Origin: JAPHTQ01 sp050302275
Lineage (GTDB): Bacteria > Pseudomonadota > Gammaproteobacteria > Thiohalomonadales > Thiohalomonadaceae
Assembly (NCBI GenBank): GCA_050302275.1
Contig: JBNLAT010000003.1
Location: 54,858 to 118,857 of the forward strand
Length of the DNA stretch: 64,000 nucleotides
Direction: 5' to 3'
Shown here: in pieces, positions 18,309-27,345 of the stretch
Position numbering within the stretch: position 1 is the stretch's first letter
How the letters are laid out: every line of letters begins with the position of its first letter
Program-made: the position numbers and the translations under genes
The notes under the pieces: generated by a model
What the model was told of the DNA's origin: nothing
The model's database searches: none
Seen by the model: only the letters and a program-made list of their open reading frames with translations

Positions 18309-18435
18309 TCGCTATCACCCCATTATTACGTCCGTATGGCAAAAACTCCTTTTACGACAAGGAGATCGCGTCTTGTCCCATCGGGGAAAAACCGCTAGCC
18401 TTTTGTGGATTCATTAACTGTTTAAGGATTGCCAC

Positions 18436-19290
18436 TTGTCACTTAAGCGGCTGCCATCCCTGATGGCTCTACTCCTCGCAGGCGCACTGACCACCGCCTG
18501 CTCCTCCATGCTCACTTCCGGACTGGGTGACAGCCTTTCCAGCGCTATCGCCAATCAGGATGATCCAGCGACTGTACGTGCCGGTGCGCCCTCTTTCATG
18601 CTGCTTATCGACGGCATGATTAACAGCAATCCCGACGATACCGAACTGCTGGTGGCAGGTTCCCGCCTCAATAGCGCCTACGCCGCGGTATTTGTGACCG
18701 ACCCGGAGCGGGCGAAAAAGATGGCCGACCGCGCCTATCGCTACGCGGAACATGCCCTGTGCCAGGATTACGAACGCATCTGCGCCCTGAACAAAGGCCC
18801 CTATCTGGATTTACTGCCAGCCATTAAAGAAATCGACGAAGACGATATCGCCACCCTCTACGCCTATGCCCTCGCCTGGGCGTTGCGTATCCAGACTCAC
18901 AGCAGCGACTGGGGCGCTGTCGCCGACCTGCCCAAGGTCGAAGCGCTACTGGAACAGGTGATTGCCCTGAACAATCAATATGAACAGGGCGAACCCTGGC
19001 TCTATCTCGGGATCATCCGTAGCCAGGTGCCACCGGCCCTCGGCGGCAAGCCGGAAAAAGGCCGCGAGGCGTTCGAACAGGCCATCGCCCTCTCCGGCGG
19101 ACGCAACCTGGCCGCCAAAGTGGCCTACGCACAAAACTATGCACGCCTGGTGTTCGACCGCGAACTGCATGACCGCCTGCTCAACGAAGTACTGGATGCC
19201 GAGGTAGAGGTACCCGGATATACCCTGAGCAACACCCTCGCCCAGCGTCAGGCGAAAGAATTGCTGCAATCGGCAGCAGATTATTTCTAG
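18436..19290 (+). CDS. TatT, TPR lipoprotein of a TRAP transporter
   Basis: A 284-residue predicted lipoprotein (LAGALTTACSS lipobox near residue 22) with helical TPR-like repeats. It matches the TatT family that forms a trimer on the TRAP solute receptor. The start is TTG at 18436, chosen because AAGGA precedes it by 7 nt and the signal peptide is then complete. The next in-frame ATG would cut into the signal. It lies 8 nt upstream of the dctP-type gene, as in other TatT loci. Role: delivery of a hydrophobic or outer-membrane-derived ligand to the receptor, by family analogy. Confidence 0.85.
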   Translation: MSLKRLPSLMALLLAGALTTACSSMLTSGLGDSLSSAIANQDDPATVRAGAPSFMLLIDGMINSNPDDTELLVAGSRLNSAYAAVFVTDPERAKKMADRAYRYAEHALCQDYERICALNKGPYLDLLPAIKEIDEDDIATLYAYALAWALRIQTHSSDWGAVADLPKVEALLEQVIALNNQYEQGEPWLYLGIIRSQVPPALGGKPEKGREAFEQAIALSGGRNLAAKVAYAQNYARLVFDRELHDRLLNEVLDAEVEVPGYTLSNTLAQRQAKELLQSAADYF

Positions 19291-19298
19291 GAGAAACG

Positions 19299-20303
19299 AT
19301 GAAACGCCTCATTACCACCGTCCTGCTGCTCGCCGCTGTCGCCACCGCGCAGGCCACCACTTTCAAGATCGCCACGATTGCCCCTGACGGCACCAGCTGG
19401 ATGAACGAGATGCGTGCGGGCGCGGCGGAGATCAAAAAGCTCACCGCTGGCCGGGTGGAATTCCGCTTCTATCCCGGCGGCATCATGGGCAATGACAACA
19501 GCGTACTGCGCAAGATCCGCGTCGGTCAGCTGCAGGGCGGCGCGATCACCGGCGGTGGCCTGGCCGACATCCTGCCCGAAGCGCAGGTCTACAGCCTGCC
19601 CTTCACCTTCCGCGACTACGCCGAAGTCGATTACGTGCGTAAACAGATGGACCCGGTTTTGATGCAGGAACTGGAGAAAGAGGGTTACGTTGGTTTCGGC
19701 ATCAGTGAGGGCGGCTTTGCCTATATGATGTCCGATACACCGGTCGCCGGCGTCTCGGCACTGAAGGGCCACAAAATCTGGGTACCCGAAGGCGACGTGA
19801 TCAGTCGCACCGCATTTGAATCCACCGGTGTTTCACCAATCCCGCTGCCGCTGACCGACGTCTTAACCGGCCTGCAAACCGGCCTGGTCGATACCGTAGC
19901 GGCAACACCCACCGGTGCCATCGCCCTGCAGTGGCATACACGGGTGCACAACCTGACCGACATCCCGCTGATGTATATCTACGGCACCATGGTAGTGAAA
20001 CGCAGTGCCTTCCAACGCCTCAGCAACGACGATCAAAAAATCGTACGTGAGGTGATGGGCGATATCTTCATCCGTCTCAACCGGCAGAATCGCGAAGACA
20101 ATACCAGCGCACTAGCGGCATTGAAGTCACAGGGCATCAGCTTCGTCGAGAGTAACGTGGTGGAACAACGCGAATGGCAGGGACTGGTCAACAACGCCAT
20201 GGACAAACTGATCGCCAACAAACTGTTCGACCCGGCGATTCACCAACGTCTGCTCGGCTACCGCGACACCTATCGTTCGCAGGCGATCAACGAGAAGCAC
20301 TGA
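19299..20303 (+). CDS. TRAP transporter solute-binding protein (DctP family)
   Basis: A 334-residue periplasmic protein with a signal peptide (MKRLITTVLLLAAVATAQA). The DctP fold is visible in FKIATIAPDGTSWMNEMRAG, FRFYPGGIMGNDNSVLRKIR and LPFTFRDYAEVDYVRKQMD. These receptors often bind carboxylates through a conserved Arg. The TatT-linked group binds hydrophobic or uncharacterised ligands, so substrate is left open. Together with TatT, DctQ and DctM it makes a complete four-gene transporter. Confidence 0.9.
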   Translation: MKRLITTVLLLAAVATAQATTFKIATIAPDGTSWMNEMRAGAAEIKKLTAGRVEFRFYPGGIMGNDNSVLRKIRVGQLQGGAITGGGLADILPEAQVYSLPFTFRDYAEVDYVRKQMDPVLMQELEKEGYVGFGISEGGFAYMMSDTPVAGVSALKGHKIWVPEGDVISRTAFESTGVSPIPLPLTDVLTGLQTGLVDTVAATPTGAIALQWHTRVHNLTDIPLMYIYGTMVVKRSAFQRLSNDDQKIVREVMGDIFIRLNRQNREDNTSALAALKSQGISFVESNVVEQREWQGLVNNAMDKLIANKLFDPAIHQRLLGYRDTYRSQAINEKH

Positions 20304-20310
20304 CCGGCTA

Positions 20311-20787
20311 ATGCTTCTCCGCCTGCAGCACATCCTGCGCCGAGCCGAAGAGGGTTTTGTCCTTCTGCTGCTGAGCCTGATGGTACTGCTGGCAGGCAGC
20401 CAGATCGTACTGCGCAACCTCTTCGAAAGCGGCATCGCCTGGGGTGATCCGCTCCTGCGCGTGTTGGTGCTGTGGCTCGGTATGCTCGGCGCGATGCTCG
20501 CCAGCCGCAGCAATCAACATATTCGCATCGACATTCTCTCCCGCTACCTGCCCTCAAGCTGGAAGCGTTACAACAATGCCCTGACCAATCTGTTCAGTAC
20601 CGTGATCGCCTGTCTGCTCGCCTGGCACAGCGGACGCTTCGTCTACTTTGAATGGCAGGATGGAATGGAATTATTTGCCGGGCTTCCCGCCTGGCTAGCG
20701 GAAAGCATTCTGCCGGTTGGTTTTACCGTCATCGCCATACGCTTTGCCATTCTGAGCGTACAGTCGCTAATGGGTAATAAAGCGTGA
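20311..20787 (+). CDS. TRAP transporter small permease (DctQ family)
   Basis: A 158-residue protein with four predicted membrane segments, including LLLLSLMVLLAGSQIVLRNLF. GIAWGDPLLRVLVLWLGMLGAMLASRSNQHIRID is the conserved region of DctQ proteins. It starts 7 nt after dctP ends and overlaps dctM. Confidence 0.88.
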   Translation: MLLRLQHILRRAEEGFVLLLLSLMVLLAGSQIVLRNLFESGIAWGDPLLRVLVLWLGMLGAMLASRSNQHIRIDILSRYLPSSWKRYNNALTNLFSTVIACLLAWHSGRFVYFEWQDGMELFAGLPAWLAESILPVGFTVIAIRFAILSVQSLMGNKA

Positions 20788-22064
20788 GTGTGCTGCTGAC
20801 ACTGCTACTGATCCTGCTGGCGCTACTCGGTGCGCCGCTGTTTGTGATCATTGCCGCCAGCGCCATGCTCGGTTTCTACACCACCGATGTCGACCTTTCC
20901 GTCGTGGCGATCGAGTTTTACCGCCTCGCCGAAATGCCGATCCTGCTGGCGATCCCACTATTCACCTTTGCTGGCTACCTGCTCAGCGAAAGCCGTGCAC
21001 CTACCCGTCTGGTTAACCTAACCCAGGCTCTACTCGGCTGGATGCCCGGCGGACTGGCGATCGTCGCGCTGAGTGCCTGTGCTCTGTTCACTGCCTTCAC
21101 CGGTGCATCGGGCGTCACCATCGTCGCCCTCGGCGCCCTGCTCTATCCGGCAATGAGTAAAGCTGGCTATAGCGACAACTTCAGTCTGGGACTCATCACC
21201 ACCTCGGGCAGCCTCGGCCTGCTATTCGCACCGTCGCTGCCGTTGATCCTCTACGGCATCATCGTGCAACAGCTGGGCGTTGGTGCCAGCCTGACCATCG
21301 ACGAACTGTTTCTCGCCGGTCTGCTTCCTGGCCTGCTGATGCTGGTGGTGTTATCGGGCTGGAGTATGTGGACCAATCGCGGACGCGACCTACACGCCTG
21401 TTGCTGGAGCGATATCGGTGTTGCCCTACGCGAAGCGGCGTGGGAGTTACCACTACCTTTAATCATTCTTGGCGGGATCTACAGCGGTTATTTTGCCGTC
21501 TCGGAAGCAGCGGCGGTAACTGTGATCTATGTCTTTATCGTAGAGGTGCTGATTCATCGAGAGATACCGTGGCGACGACTGCCGCGGGTAGTGCGCGAAG
21601 CGATGATTATGGTCGGCGCGGTACTGGTGATACTCGGTGTCTCGCTAGCATCGACCAATTATCTGATCGACGCACAGATCCCCACCAAGCTGTTTGAATT
21701 TATCCGCAGCAACATTTCGGACAAACTGACCTTCCTGATCCTGCTGAATATCTTCCTGTTAATCCTCGGCACCATGCTCGATATTTTCTCAGCGCTGGTG
21801 ATTATGGTGCCGCTGTTACTACCTATCGCTGTCGGTTATGGTATCGACCCGATCCACCTCGGGATCATCTTCCTCGCCAACATGCAGATCGGTTACTTCA
21901 CACCGCCGGTCGGGATGAACCTGTTTATCGCCAGTTTCCGCTTTAACCGGCCGGTAACCCAGCTCTATCGCTCAACCCTGCCATTCTTCTTCCTGCTGCT
22001 GCTCACCGTGCTTATCATCACCTACTGGCCGCAGCTCTCTCTGTGGCTGCCGGGCAGAATGTAA
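20784..22064 (+). CDS. TRAP transporter large permease (DctM family)
   Basis: A 426-residue polytopic membrane protein, about 12 segments, of the ion-transporter superfamily. The conserved LAIPLFTFAGYLLSES, ASGVTIVALGALLYPAM and IGYFTPPVGMNLFIAS regions are present. GTG start overlapping the dctQ stop by 4 nt (GTGA), showing coupling. Uses a sodium or proton gradient, by family knowledge. Converges with the FecR gene, 7 nt away. Confidence 0.92.
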   Translation: MSVLLTLLLILLALLGAPLFVIIAASAMLGFYTTDVDLSVVAIEFYRLAEMPILLAIPLFTFAGYLLSESRAPTRLVNLTQALLGWMPGGLAIVALSACALFTAFTGASGVTIVALGALLYPAMSKAGYSDNFSLGLITTSGSLGLLFAPSLPLILYGIIVQQLGVGASLTIDELFLAGLLPGLLMLVVLSGWSMWTNRGRDLHACCWSDIGVALREAAWELPLPLIILGGIYSGYFAVSEAAAVTVIYVFIVEVLIHREIPWRRLPRVVREAMIMVGAVLVILGVSLASTNYLIDAQIPTKLFEFIRSNISDKLTFLILLNIFLLILGTMLDIFSALVIMVPLLLPIAVGYGIDPIHLGIIFLANMQIGYFTPPVGMNLFIASFRFNRPVTQLYRSTLPFFFLLLLTVLIITYWPQLSLWLPGRM

Positions 22065-22071
22065 GTCTTAC

Positions 22072-23592
22072 TTAGCGAGCAAATACCGCCGTACCAGCAA
22101 CAAGACCGTCACTCACATCCAGAATGAAACCACTAATGGCTCCTTCAGCCTGTGAACCGACAAAACGTCCACTGATCGAACCAGTGACGGGAATAGTCGC
22201 AACAGTACCATTCAGAGTAATACCGTTACCGTAAAACGCAGAGATATTCTGGTTAGCTGCGGTATAGGATGCAGGTGTACCAAAAACATCGGTGACTAAC
22301 GTCACATCCATCTGTGCCGTACCAAAATCAACCGTCAAATTGCTCCCTGCCAGCAATTGCTGACCTGAGCCACCAACATAATCATATTGATACGAACCGA
22401 TTGTTGGTAAATCCGCAGTACTAACAACTACGTTAGTAGCATTGATATAGTTAACGAAATCAGTACTACCAATCGGAATAGTAGTATTAGTTTGATCCGT
22501 TAATTGAATCTGCAATCCACCAAACTGTCCCCAGTTAATCGTACTATTACCCGCTGTTGCACTACCTGTATTCTGTGGAACAGGCGGAGCAGCAACCACT
22601 ACAGTGCCATAGCTACTAATCCCACCAGACCCTCCTGTAGCATTCTGCAGATCTCCATAAGTGGCGCCAACAGTCACTGGATTACTGAAAAAGTCACCTT
22701 GATAGGGATTGATTCCATTTCCCGTCGAAATTACATTTGAAATGCCATAAGGTCCTGGTGAAACCGTTGCTTCACTGGTACCACTCGACATCAAAATTTG
22801 TGCAGCTGATACGTCAGCCATAAACGAATAAATACTATTGCTATCCCGCTGGCTGACCGCCGTCCTTGAATAGCTATCGCTTCCATCTGCAGTCTTCGGT
22901 CGATCCTGCTCTTCAAATGCCGCGAACTCGACAAAGATCGCTTCCAGGTCAGGACGCAGTTCAGGCGGCGCATCGACAAACGGAACATAGCCGATTTCAC
23001 CCGGACCGAGCAGCAGTTCGCCCGTCGGCGTTGAAAGCAGCACCTGTCCCTCCAGCACCATCACATAGGTACCCGGTGCCATACCAGGAAGCTCAGGCAA
23101 GCCTTCAGGCGGAATAACAATGGTGTCGAACACGGTGCCACGAATACCGATGGTAGCCACCGGGGTACGGTATTTCACCGCTTCCGGTTTTTCGTGGCCG
23201 ATAGCACCAGTAATCGCACGCAGGCCGCCGCGCAACAGTTCGCCAACCTGACTCCCTTCACCCGGCGCCTTTTCATTGTAATCCTGGGCTTCGATGCGAT
23301 AGACCGTGCCAGCCTTGAGCGCGATCATTGCGCCGTCACTCATACGCAGTTGTGCGCTACTGGCTACGCCAGTACGAATGGTGTCGCCAACCTGCAACAC
23401 ATCACCACGCTTTGCCGCACGGGACTCTGCTTCGACGCTGGTGATCTGCACTTCCCCACGGGCGAATAACAGGCGTCCCGCAGAATCCGCCGCATGAACG
23501 TTGAGGCTGAAAAACAGGGCCAGCATCAGCAGGCCAAGTTGCAGTAAAAAAGTTGTCTGGTATGTAGCCCTGGCTGTGATATTCCGTGACAT
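22072..23592 (-). CDS. FecR-domain exported protein with barrel-like C-terminus
   Basis: A 506-residue exported protein. The signal peptide runs to about residue 34 (FFSLNVHA). A FecR domain follows, about 40-190, with GEVQITSVEAESRAAKRGD, GDTIRTGVASSAQLRMSDGA and ATIGIRGTVFDTIV. A low-complexity linker rich in Ser/Gly/Asn comes next. The C-terminal 150 residues are all-beta (LTVDFGTAQMDVTLVTD, GRFVGSQAEGAISGFILDV, ending GTAVFAR), a pattern I associate with TbpB-like eight-strand barrels. There is an AGGAGG site 6 nt before the ATG. It lies 10 nt downstream of a Slam-like outer-membrane gene, so the two form an operon. Function unknown. A surface or periplasmic cargo of that neighbour is the best hypothesis. 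Confidence 0.75.
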   Translation of the reverse strand: MSRNITARATYQTTFLLQLGLLMLALFFSLNVHAADSAGRLLFARGEVQITSVEAESRAAKRGDVLQVGDTIRTGVASSAQLRMSDGAMIALKAGTVYRIEAQDYNEKAPGEGSQVGELLRGGLRAITGAIGHEKPEAVKYRTPVATIGIRGTVFDTIVIPPEGLPELPGMAPGTYVMVLEGQVLLSTPTGELLLGPGEIGYVPFVDAPPELRPDLEAIFVEFAAFEEQDRPKTADGSDSYSRTAVSQRDSNSIYSFMADVSAAQILMSSGTSEATVSPGPYGISNVISTGNGINPYQGDFFSNPVTVGATYGDLQNATGGSGGISSYGTVVVAAPPVPQNTGSATAGNSTINWGQFGGLQIQLTDQTNTTIPIGSTDFVNYINATNVVVSTADLPTIGSYQYDYVGGSGQQLLAGSNLTVDFGTAQMDVTLVTDVFGTPASYTAANQNISAFYGNGITLNGTVATIPVTGSISGRFVGSQAEGAISGFILDVSDGLVAGTAVFAR

Positions 23593-23602
23593 CTCAGTCC
23601 TC

Positions 23603-24952
23603 CTAGAAATACCGCAGTGCGGTCAGTTGTGCCGTCCAGCGATCGTTCTCATAGAACCGCACGGTCGATGTCTGTTTTCGATAATCAAGATCCGCTTCCA
23701 GTTGCCAGTTACGGGCAATGCTGCGACGCCATTGCAGATTGATATCCACCGCGTCATCGATGCGATCTCGTGTTGTGGTACCCGGATTGTAGAGTGGATG
23801 CGGCGCATAGCTGTCAGCGTAGTCGGTACGACTGAGATTCAATGCGGTTGAAAGCTGATGCCCACCGGCGAGAACGAAATCGAATCGGCCACCCAGGACA
23901 TAACGCAGCGCATCACCGCCGTTGCGATCATTACTCGCACTCTCCTGTTCGAGATCGAGTGTCAGCGCACCACGCATTTGCGGGTTCCAGGTTTTATTCA
24001 GCTCGCCACTCAGGGCGGTCATGTTGTAATCGTAAGTATCGGGGTCAAAACGATAGCTGTGCAGCTTGAGTCCCAACCGTCCCTGCATGCCTGCGTCGAG
24101 ACGACGTTCCCAGAAAGCGCTAGCGCCGATGTGATCGCGGAAGCTGCTGTTATCCAGCCACAGTTTGTTGGCCTGCAGCCCGAGATCGTAGCTATTGCTT
24201 GCATCCAGTTTGCTCTTCAGCAACACACCGGCATGTAGCAATCCCAGATTGAACTGGGTTGCATCACTATCCTGATAGTTACGAATCTGGGCGTGGAAGG
24301 TTGTCTGTAGCTGTCTGTCATCACTCAGCTTGTAGGGTTGCCACCAGGTACCGCGCAACAGGCTGAAAGCGCTTTCCATAGGCGAAACAGTGAGTAGCAG
24401 CCCGCCAAGGTCCAGGCCCATATCGGGATAACTGCCGACATTGCTGTCGTAGCCGACACTCAATCCCAGCAAACGCACGGGACGTGGAGTACCGGAGAGT
24501 CGGGGCCGAAGAATGTCCTGAAAACGCGCCATGCTCTCTTGCGCCGCAGGTGGCGGATTTTGGGTCTTGAGAATATCGAGCTGTTCCTGGGCCTGCTGGT
24601 CCATACCGAGTTGCACATAGGCACCGACCAGTTCCATCCGCGCCGCGGCATAGTTAGGCTGTGTCTGTACAACACGTTCCAGTGCAAATACTGCCTGGGC
24701 TGGCTTGCCTGCACGCATGGCGGCGATGCCCAGCAGATAATCGAATTCAGGATCGCCCGCCTCATCCATCGAGGCTTTTTCCAGCAGTTCATAGGCCTGC
24801 TGGTATTTCTCCGCTGCAAGTAATTTTTTTGCCTGTGACTGGGCAGCACTTTCAGCCTGCACCTGGAGAGGTAGGACGAAGCTTAGTAAGAACAGTGCGG
24901 AGATGATACCGCGACAGACAGACAAGAAAGGTGTCGATGATGAGATAGTCAT
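23603..24952 (-). CDS. TPR + outer-membrane barrel protein, Slam/DUF560-like
   Basis: A 449-residue exported protein. After a signal peptide ending LPLQVQA come three or so TPR-type helical repeats (about 35-140: AEKYQQAYELLEKAS, GIAAMRAGKPAQAVFALERV). A C-terminal beta-barrel of alternating aromatic strands begins at LGLSVGYDSNVGSYPD and closes with a terminal Phe (QLTALRYF). TPR followed by a barrel opening YDSNV is the architecture of Slam-type surface-protein assembly factors. The start at 24952 is chosen over an upstream one because it has AGGGAA and gives a proper signal. First gene of an operon with the FecR protein, and a CRP-type palindrome lies in its promoter. General TPR-barrel proteins with other roles cannot be excluded. 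Confidence 0.7.
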   Translation of the reverse strand: MTISSSTPFLSVCRGIISALFLLSFVLPLQVQAESAAQSQAKKLLAAEKYQQAYELLEKASMDEAGDPEFDYLLGIAAMRAGKPAQAVFALERVVQTQPNYAAARMELVGAYVQLGMDQQAQEQLDILKTQNPPPAAQESMARFQDILRPRLSGTPRPVRLLGLSVGYDSNVGSYPDMGLDLGGLLLTVSPMESAFSLLRGTWWQPYKLSDDRQLQTTFHAQIRNYQDSDATQFNLGLLHAGVLLKSKLDASNSYDLGLQANKLWLDNSSFRDHIGASAFWERRLDAGMQGRLGLKLHSYRFDPDTYDYNMTALSGELNKTWNPQMRGALTLDLEQESASNDRNGGDALRYVLGGRFDFVLAGGHQLSTALNLSRTDYADSYAPHPLYNPGTTTRDRIDDAVDINLQWRRSIARNWQLEADLDYRKQTSTVRFYENDRWTAQLTALRYF

Positions 24953-25004
24953 CGGTGTTCCCTCATTTTTCCCCAACCCTGCGCTGCTTACCTGGAGCAG
25001 CACT

Positions 25005-25053
25005 ATATAACTGCTATTCTAAGGTTCCCGTTTGTGTGATGTCCATCACAATG
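25005..25053 (-). promoter_or_regulatory. Promoter with CRP-type site, Slam-like/FecR operon
   Basis: TGTGA (25035-25039), a 6-nt TGTCCA spacer, TCACA (25046-25050): a perfect match to the CRP core. On the minus strand a TTATAT -10 candidate (25005-25010) lies downstream, placing the site centre about 44 nt from the expected start. This is close to the -41.5 of class II activation. No good -35 is present, as usual for activator-dependent promoters. It begins only about 15 nt after the adenylate cyclase gene ends. Confidence 0.6.
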
Positions 25054-25064
25054 ATGAGGGAATG

Positions 25065-27290
25065 CTATTTCTCGCTGCGAACGTAGACACCATGCCATTC
25101 TTCTCCCAGAGACTGCTCACGTAACTCTGCAATTCGCTGGCGGAAAAGGCTATATAACACCAATTCTGGCTGGCGTTCCTGCAGTGTCGCAAACAGTTCA
25201 TCGGCCTCATCCCAGCGACGACCGCGGTATGCCGCCTGCGCCTGATCGAGCAGTTCGATCTCCTGTAATAGCGCGGCACCGCCCTTGTTGCGATGACAAA
25301 CGGGCTGATAGATATGCACCGCCTGGGCTTTACCCTTCACCTGAATCAGATCCAGATCTCGGTAGAGGAAAACATCCCCGGCCAGTTCGCGAGTACGCTC
25401 ACCGATCACCAGCCCAACACCATAATATTTGGTGGTGGCTTCCAGGCGTGACCCCAGATTGACCGAGTCGCCCAACACGGTATAGCTACGGCGATACTCG
25501 GACCCCATGTCACCGACGCTCATCATGCCGCTATTGATACCAATGCCGATATTGGCGGGTGGCCAGCCAAGGGCGGCAAACTCGTGCTTGAGCTGCTCTA
25601 CTTCGATCTGCATCTGTAATGCCGCCTCAATCGCGTGCACCGCATGTTGCGAATCGTCTACTGGGGCGCCCCAAAAGGCCATCACCATATCGCCGACGTA
25701 TTTATCGATCGTGCCCTGATGATTAAAGATGATGCGGGTCATCGGGGTGAAGAAGCGGTTGAGATAACGCTTCAACTCATCCGCCTGGAGCGATTCCGAA
25801 ATAGTGGTAAAACTACGAATATCAGAAAAGAGAACGGTCAATTCCCGCGCCCGTCCCTCGGTATCATATTCATCGGGACGCTCGCTCATCTCCTCAACCA
25901 ATTGCGAAGGCACGTACTGGCCGAAGATACCTTTCAAACGCAACTTGGTTAGTGATTCGAAGAAGAAACCCCAGGCGAGATTACCCATGACCAACAACGT
26001 TATTAACAGCAATGGCCCGGCAAGATTGAGTACCAGGCCCTGACTACTCCAGAACCATTCGGTTACGCCGATTACCATCGCCGCGCTGAGCGTGCTCAAG
26101 GCCAGCAGTCCGGCGATCGGCACGCGAGGTAGCGCAAAGATCAACAACAAACCCGGAAACAGGCTCAATAGTAGATTGGCGCCACGGGACCAGGATGGCA
26201 CTACCAGATAGCGGTTATCGAGCATCGACGAAATCAGATTGGCGTGAACCTCTACCCCTGGATAACTCGGGGCAATCGGCGTAGCGCGTAGATCAAACAG
26301 ACCTGCCGCCGTGGTACCGATCAAAACGATGGTGCCAGCCAATTGCTCGGGGGAAGCCTCATCACGTAAAACCGTGGCCGCGGAGACATAGGGAAAACTG
26401 CCTTGCGGTCCACGATAAGGAATCAACATATTCCCGATCCCATCAAGCGGAACCGACAACGCCTCACCAAAACGGAGAAACTCGATATTCTCGTTATCAC
26501 GTATGGGTTTACTTACCAACGTCGCCTCTTGCAGAAACATAAAGCGACGAACAGCTGCCAGCGCCAGAGAGGGATAGATTTGATCCTGATAACGATTGAT
26601 CAATGGTACCCGGCGCACCACCCCATCGATATCGGGGAACAGACTGAAGAAACCACCGCTACTTGTCGCCTGCTGCAACACGGGTACCGAACCGGTATAA
26701 CCAGCCATCGGTTTGAGTTTGAGCAGTCTAACAATTTCTGGATTCGTTAATGGCAGAGGATTAGGAAGCTGACCGGCTGTCTCTTTGCGCGAGGGATCGA
26801 ACACAAAACCTAACACCACCTCACTATCGCGTAACGCCTCTGCCAGCACAGCATCAGCATCAAGCATCGGTGCTAACGTAGACAGCTCCTGTTTAACACC
26901 CGCGAACTGTTGCTCGCCGGGAAGACGCTGAACCAGTTCACGCGCAGGATTTCGCTCGGGTTCCGCTAACAACATATCCAGCGCGATCACCACCGCACCG
27001 GCTTCGTGTAATTTGGTGATCAGTTCACCGATGGTGCGACGACTCCAGGGCCAGCGGCCGATCTGGTGCAGGGAGGTTTCGTCGATATCAACGATGACGA
27101 TGCGCGGATCGACTTCGACCTTTTCAGGCACATGGGCCTGCATCCGCTGGTTGTAGACAAACAACTCGAGACGCTGGAACAGCTCCTCCATCCCCGGAAT
27201 GGAACCGTATTCCAGTGCCAGCACAAACAGCGTTAGCACTACGCCAAGACCTGTGGCCATGCGTCTGGATTGTTTGTGACTTAATGCCAT
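25065..27290 (-). CDS. CHASE2-domain class III adenylate cyclase
   Basis: A 741-residue membrane cyclase. There is one N-terminal membrane segment (about 13-27), then a periplasmic CHASE2 sensor (about 40-365, with IVIVDIDETSLHQIGRWPWSR). Three membrane segments follow (about 371-440) and a cytoplasmic class III catalytic domain (about 480-660). Metal aspartates are D490 (LFSDIRSF) and D534 (DKYVGDMV). K530 and D608 (VLGDSVNL) are the adenine-specifying pair, so it should make cAMP. The transition-state N611 and R615 are present. It follows malQ on the same strand across a hairpin. Signal sensed is unknown. Confidence 0.93.
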   Translation of the reverse strand: MALSHKQSRRMATGLGVVLTLFVLALEYGSIPGMEELFQRLELFVYNQRMQAHVPEKVEVDPRIVIVDIDETSLHQIGRWPWSRRTIGELITKLHEAGAVVIALDMLLAEPERNPARELVQRLPGEQQFAGVKQELSTLAPMLDADAVLAEALRDSEVVLGFVFDPSRKETAGQLPNPLPLTNPEIVRLLKLKPMAGYTGSVPVLQQATSSGGFFSLFPDIDGVVRRVPLINRYQDQIYPSLALAAVRRFMFLQEATLVSKPIRDNENIEFLRFGEALSVPLDGIGNMLIPYRGPQGSFPYVSAATVLRDEASPEQLAGTIVLIGTTAAGLFDLRATPIAPSYPGVEVHANLISSMLDNRYLVVPSWSRGANLLLSLFPGLLLIFALPRVPIAGLLALSTLSAAMVIGVTEWFWSSQGLVLNLAGPLLLITLLVMGNLAWGFFFESLTKLRLKGIFGQYVPSQLVEEMSERPDEYDTEGRARELTVLFSDIRSFTTISESLQADELKRYLNRFFTPMTRIIFNHQGTIDKYVGDMVMAFWGAPVDDSQHAVHAIEAALQMQIEVEQLKHEFAALGWPPANIGIGINSGMMSVGDMGSEYRRSYTVLGDSVNLGSRLEATTKYYGVGLVIGERTRELAGDVFLYRDLDLIQVKGKAQAVHIYQPVCHRNKGGAALLQEIELLDQAQAAYRGRRWDEADELFATLQERQPELVLYSLFRQRIAELREQSLGEEWHGVYVRSEK

Positions 27291-27314
27291 TCAGGCTTTC
27301 CGCATCGAGGGGTC

Positions 27315-27340
27315 ATACGGGCATTCTACTGTGCCCGTAT
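27315..27340. other. Hairpin between malQ and the cyclase gene
   Basis: ATACGGGCA (27315-27323) and TGCCCGTAT (27332-27340) form a perfect 9-bp stem, 5 nt beyond the malQ stop and about 25 nt before the cyclase start. No T-run on the minus strand, so termination would be partial at best. It may separate the glycogen operon from the cyclase. Confidence 0.5.
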
Positions 27341-27345
27341 CGGTT

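Noticed and set aside
18436..18463. Later ATG start for TatT
   Set aside because: It would begin inside the signal peptide. The TTG at 18436 has AAGGA at the right distance.
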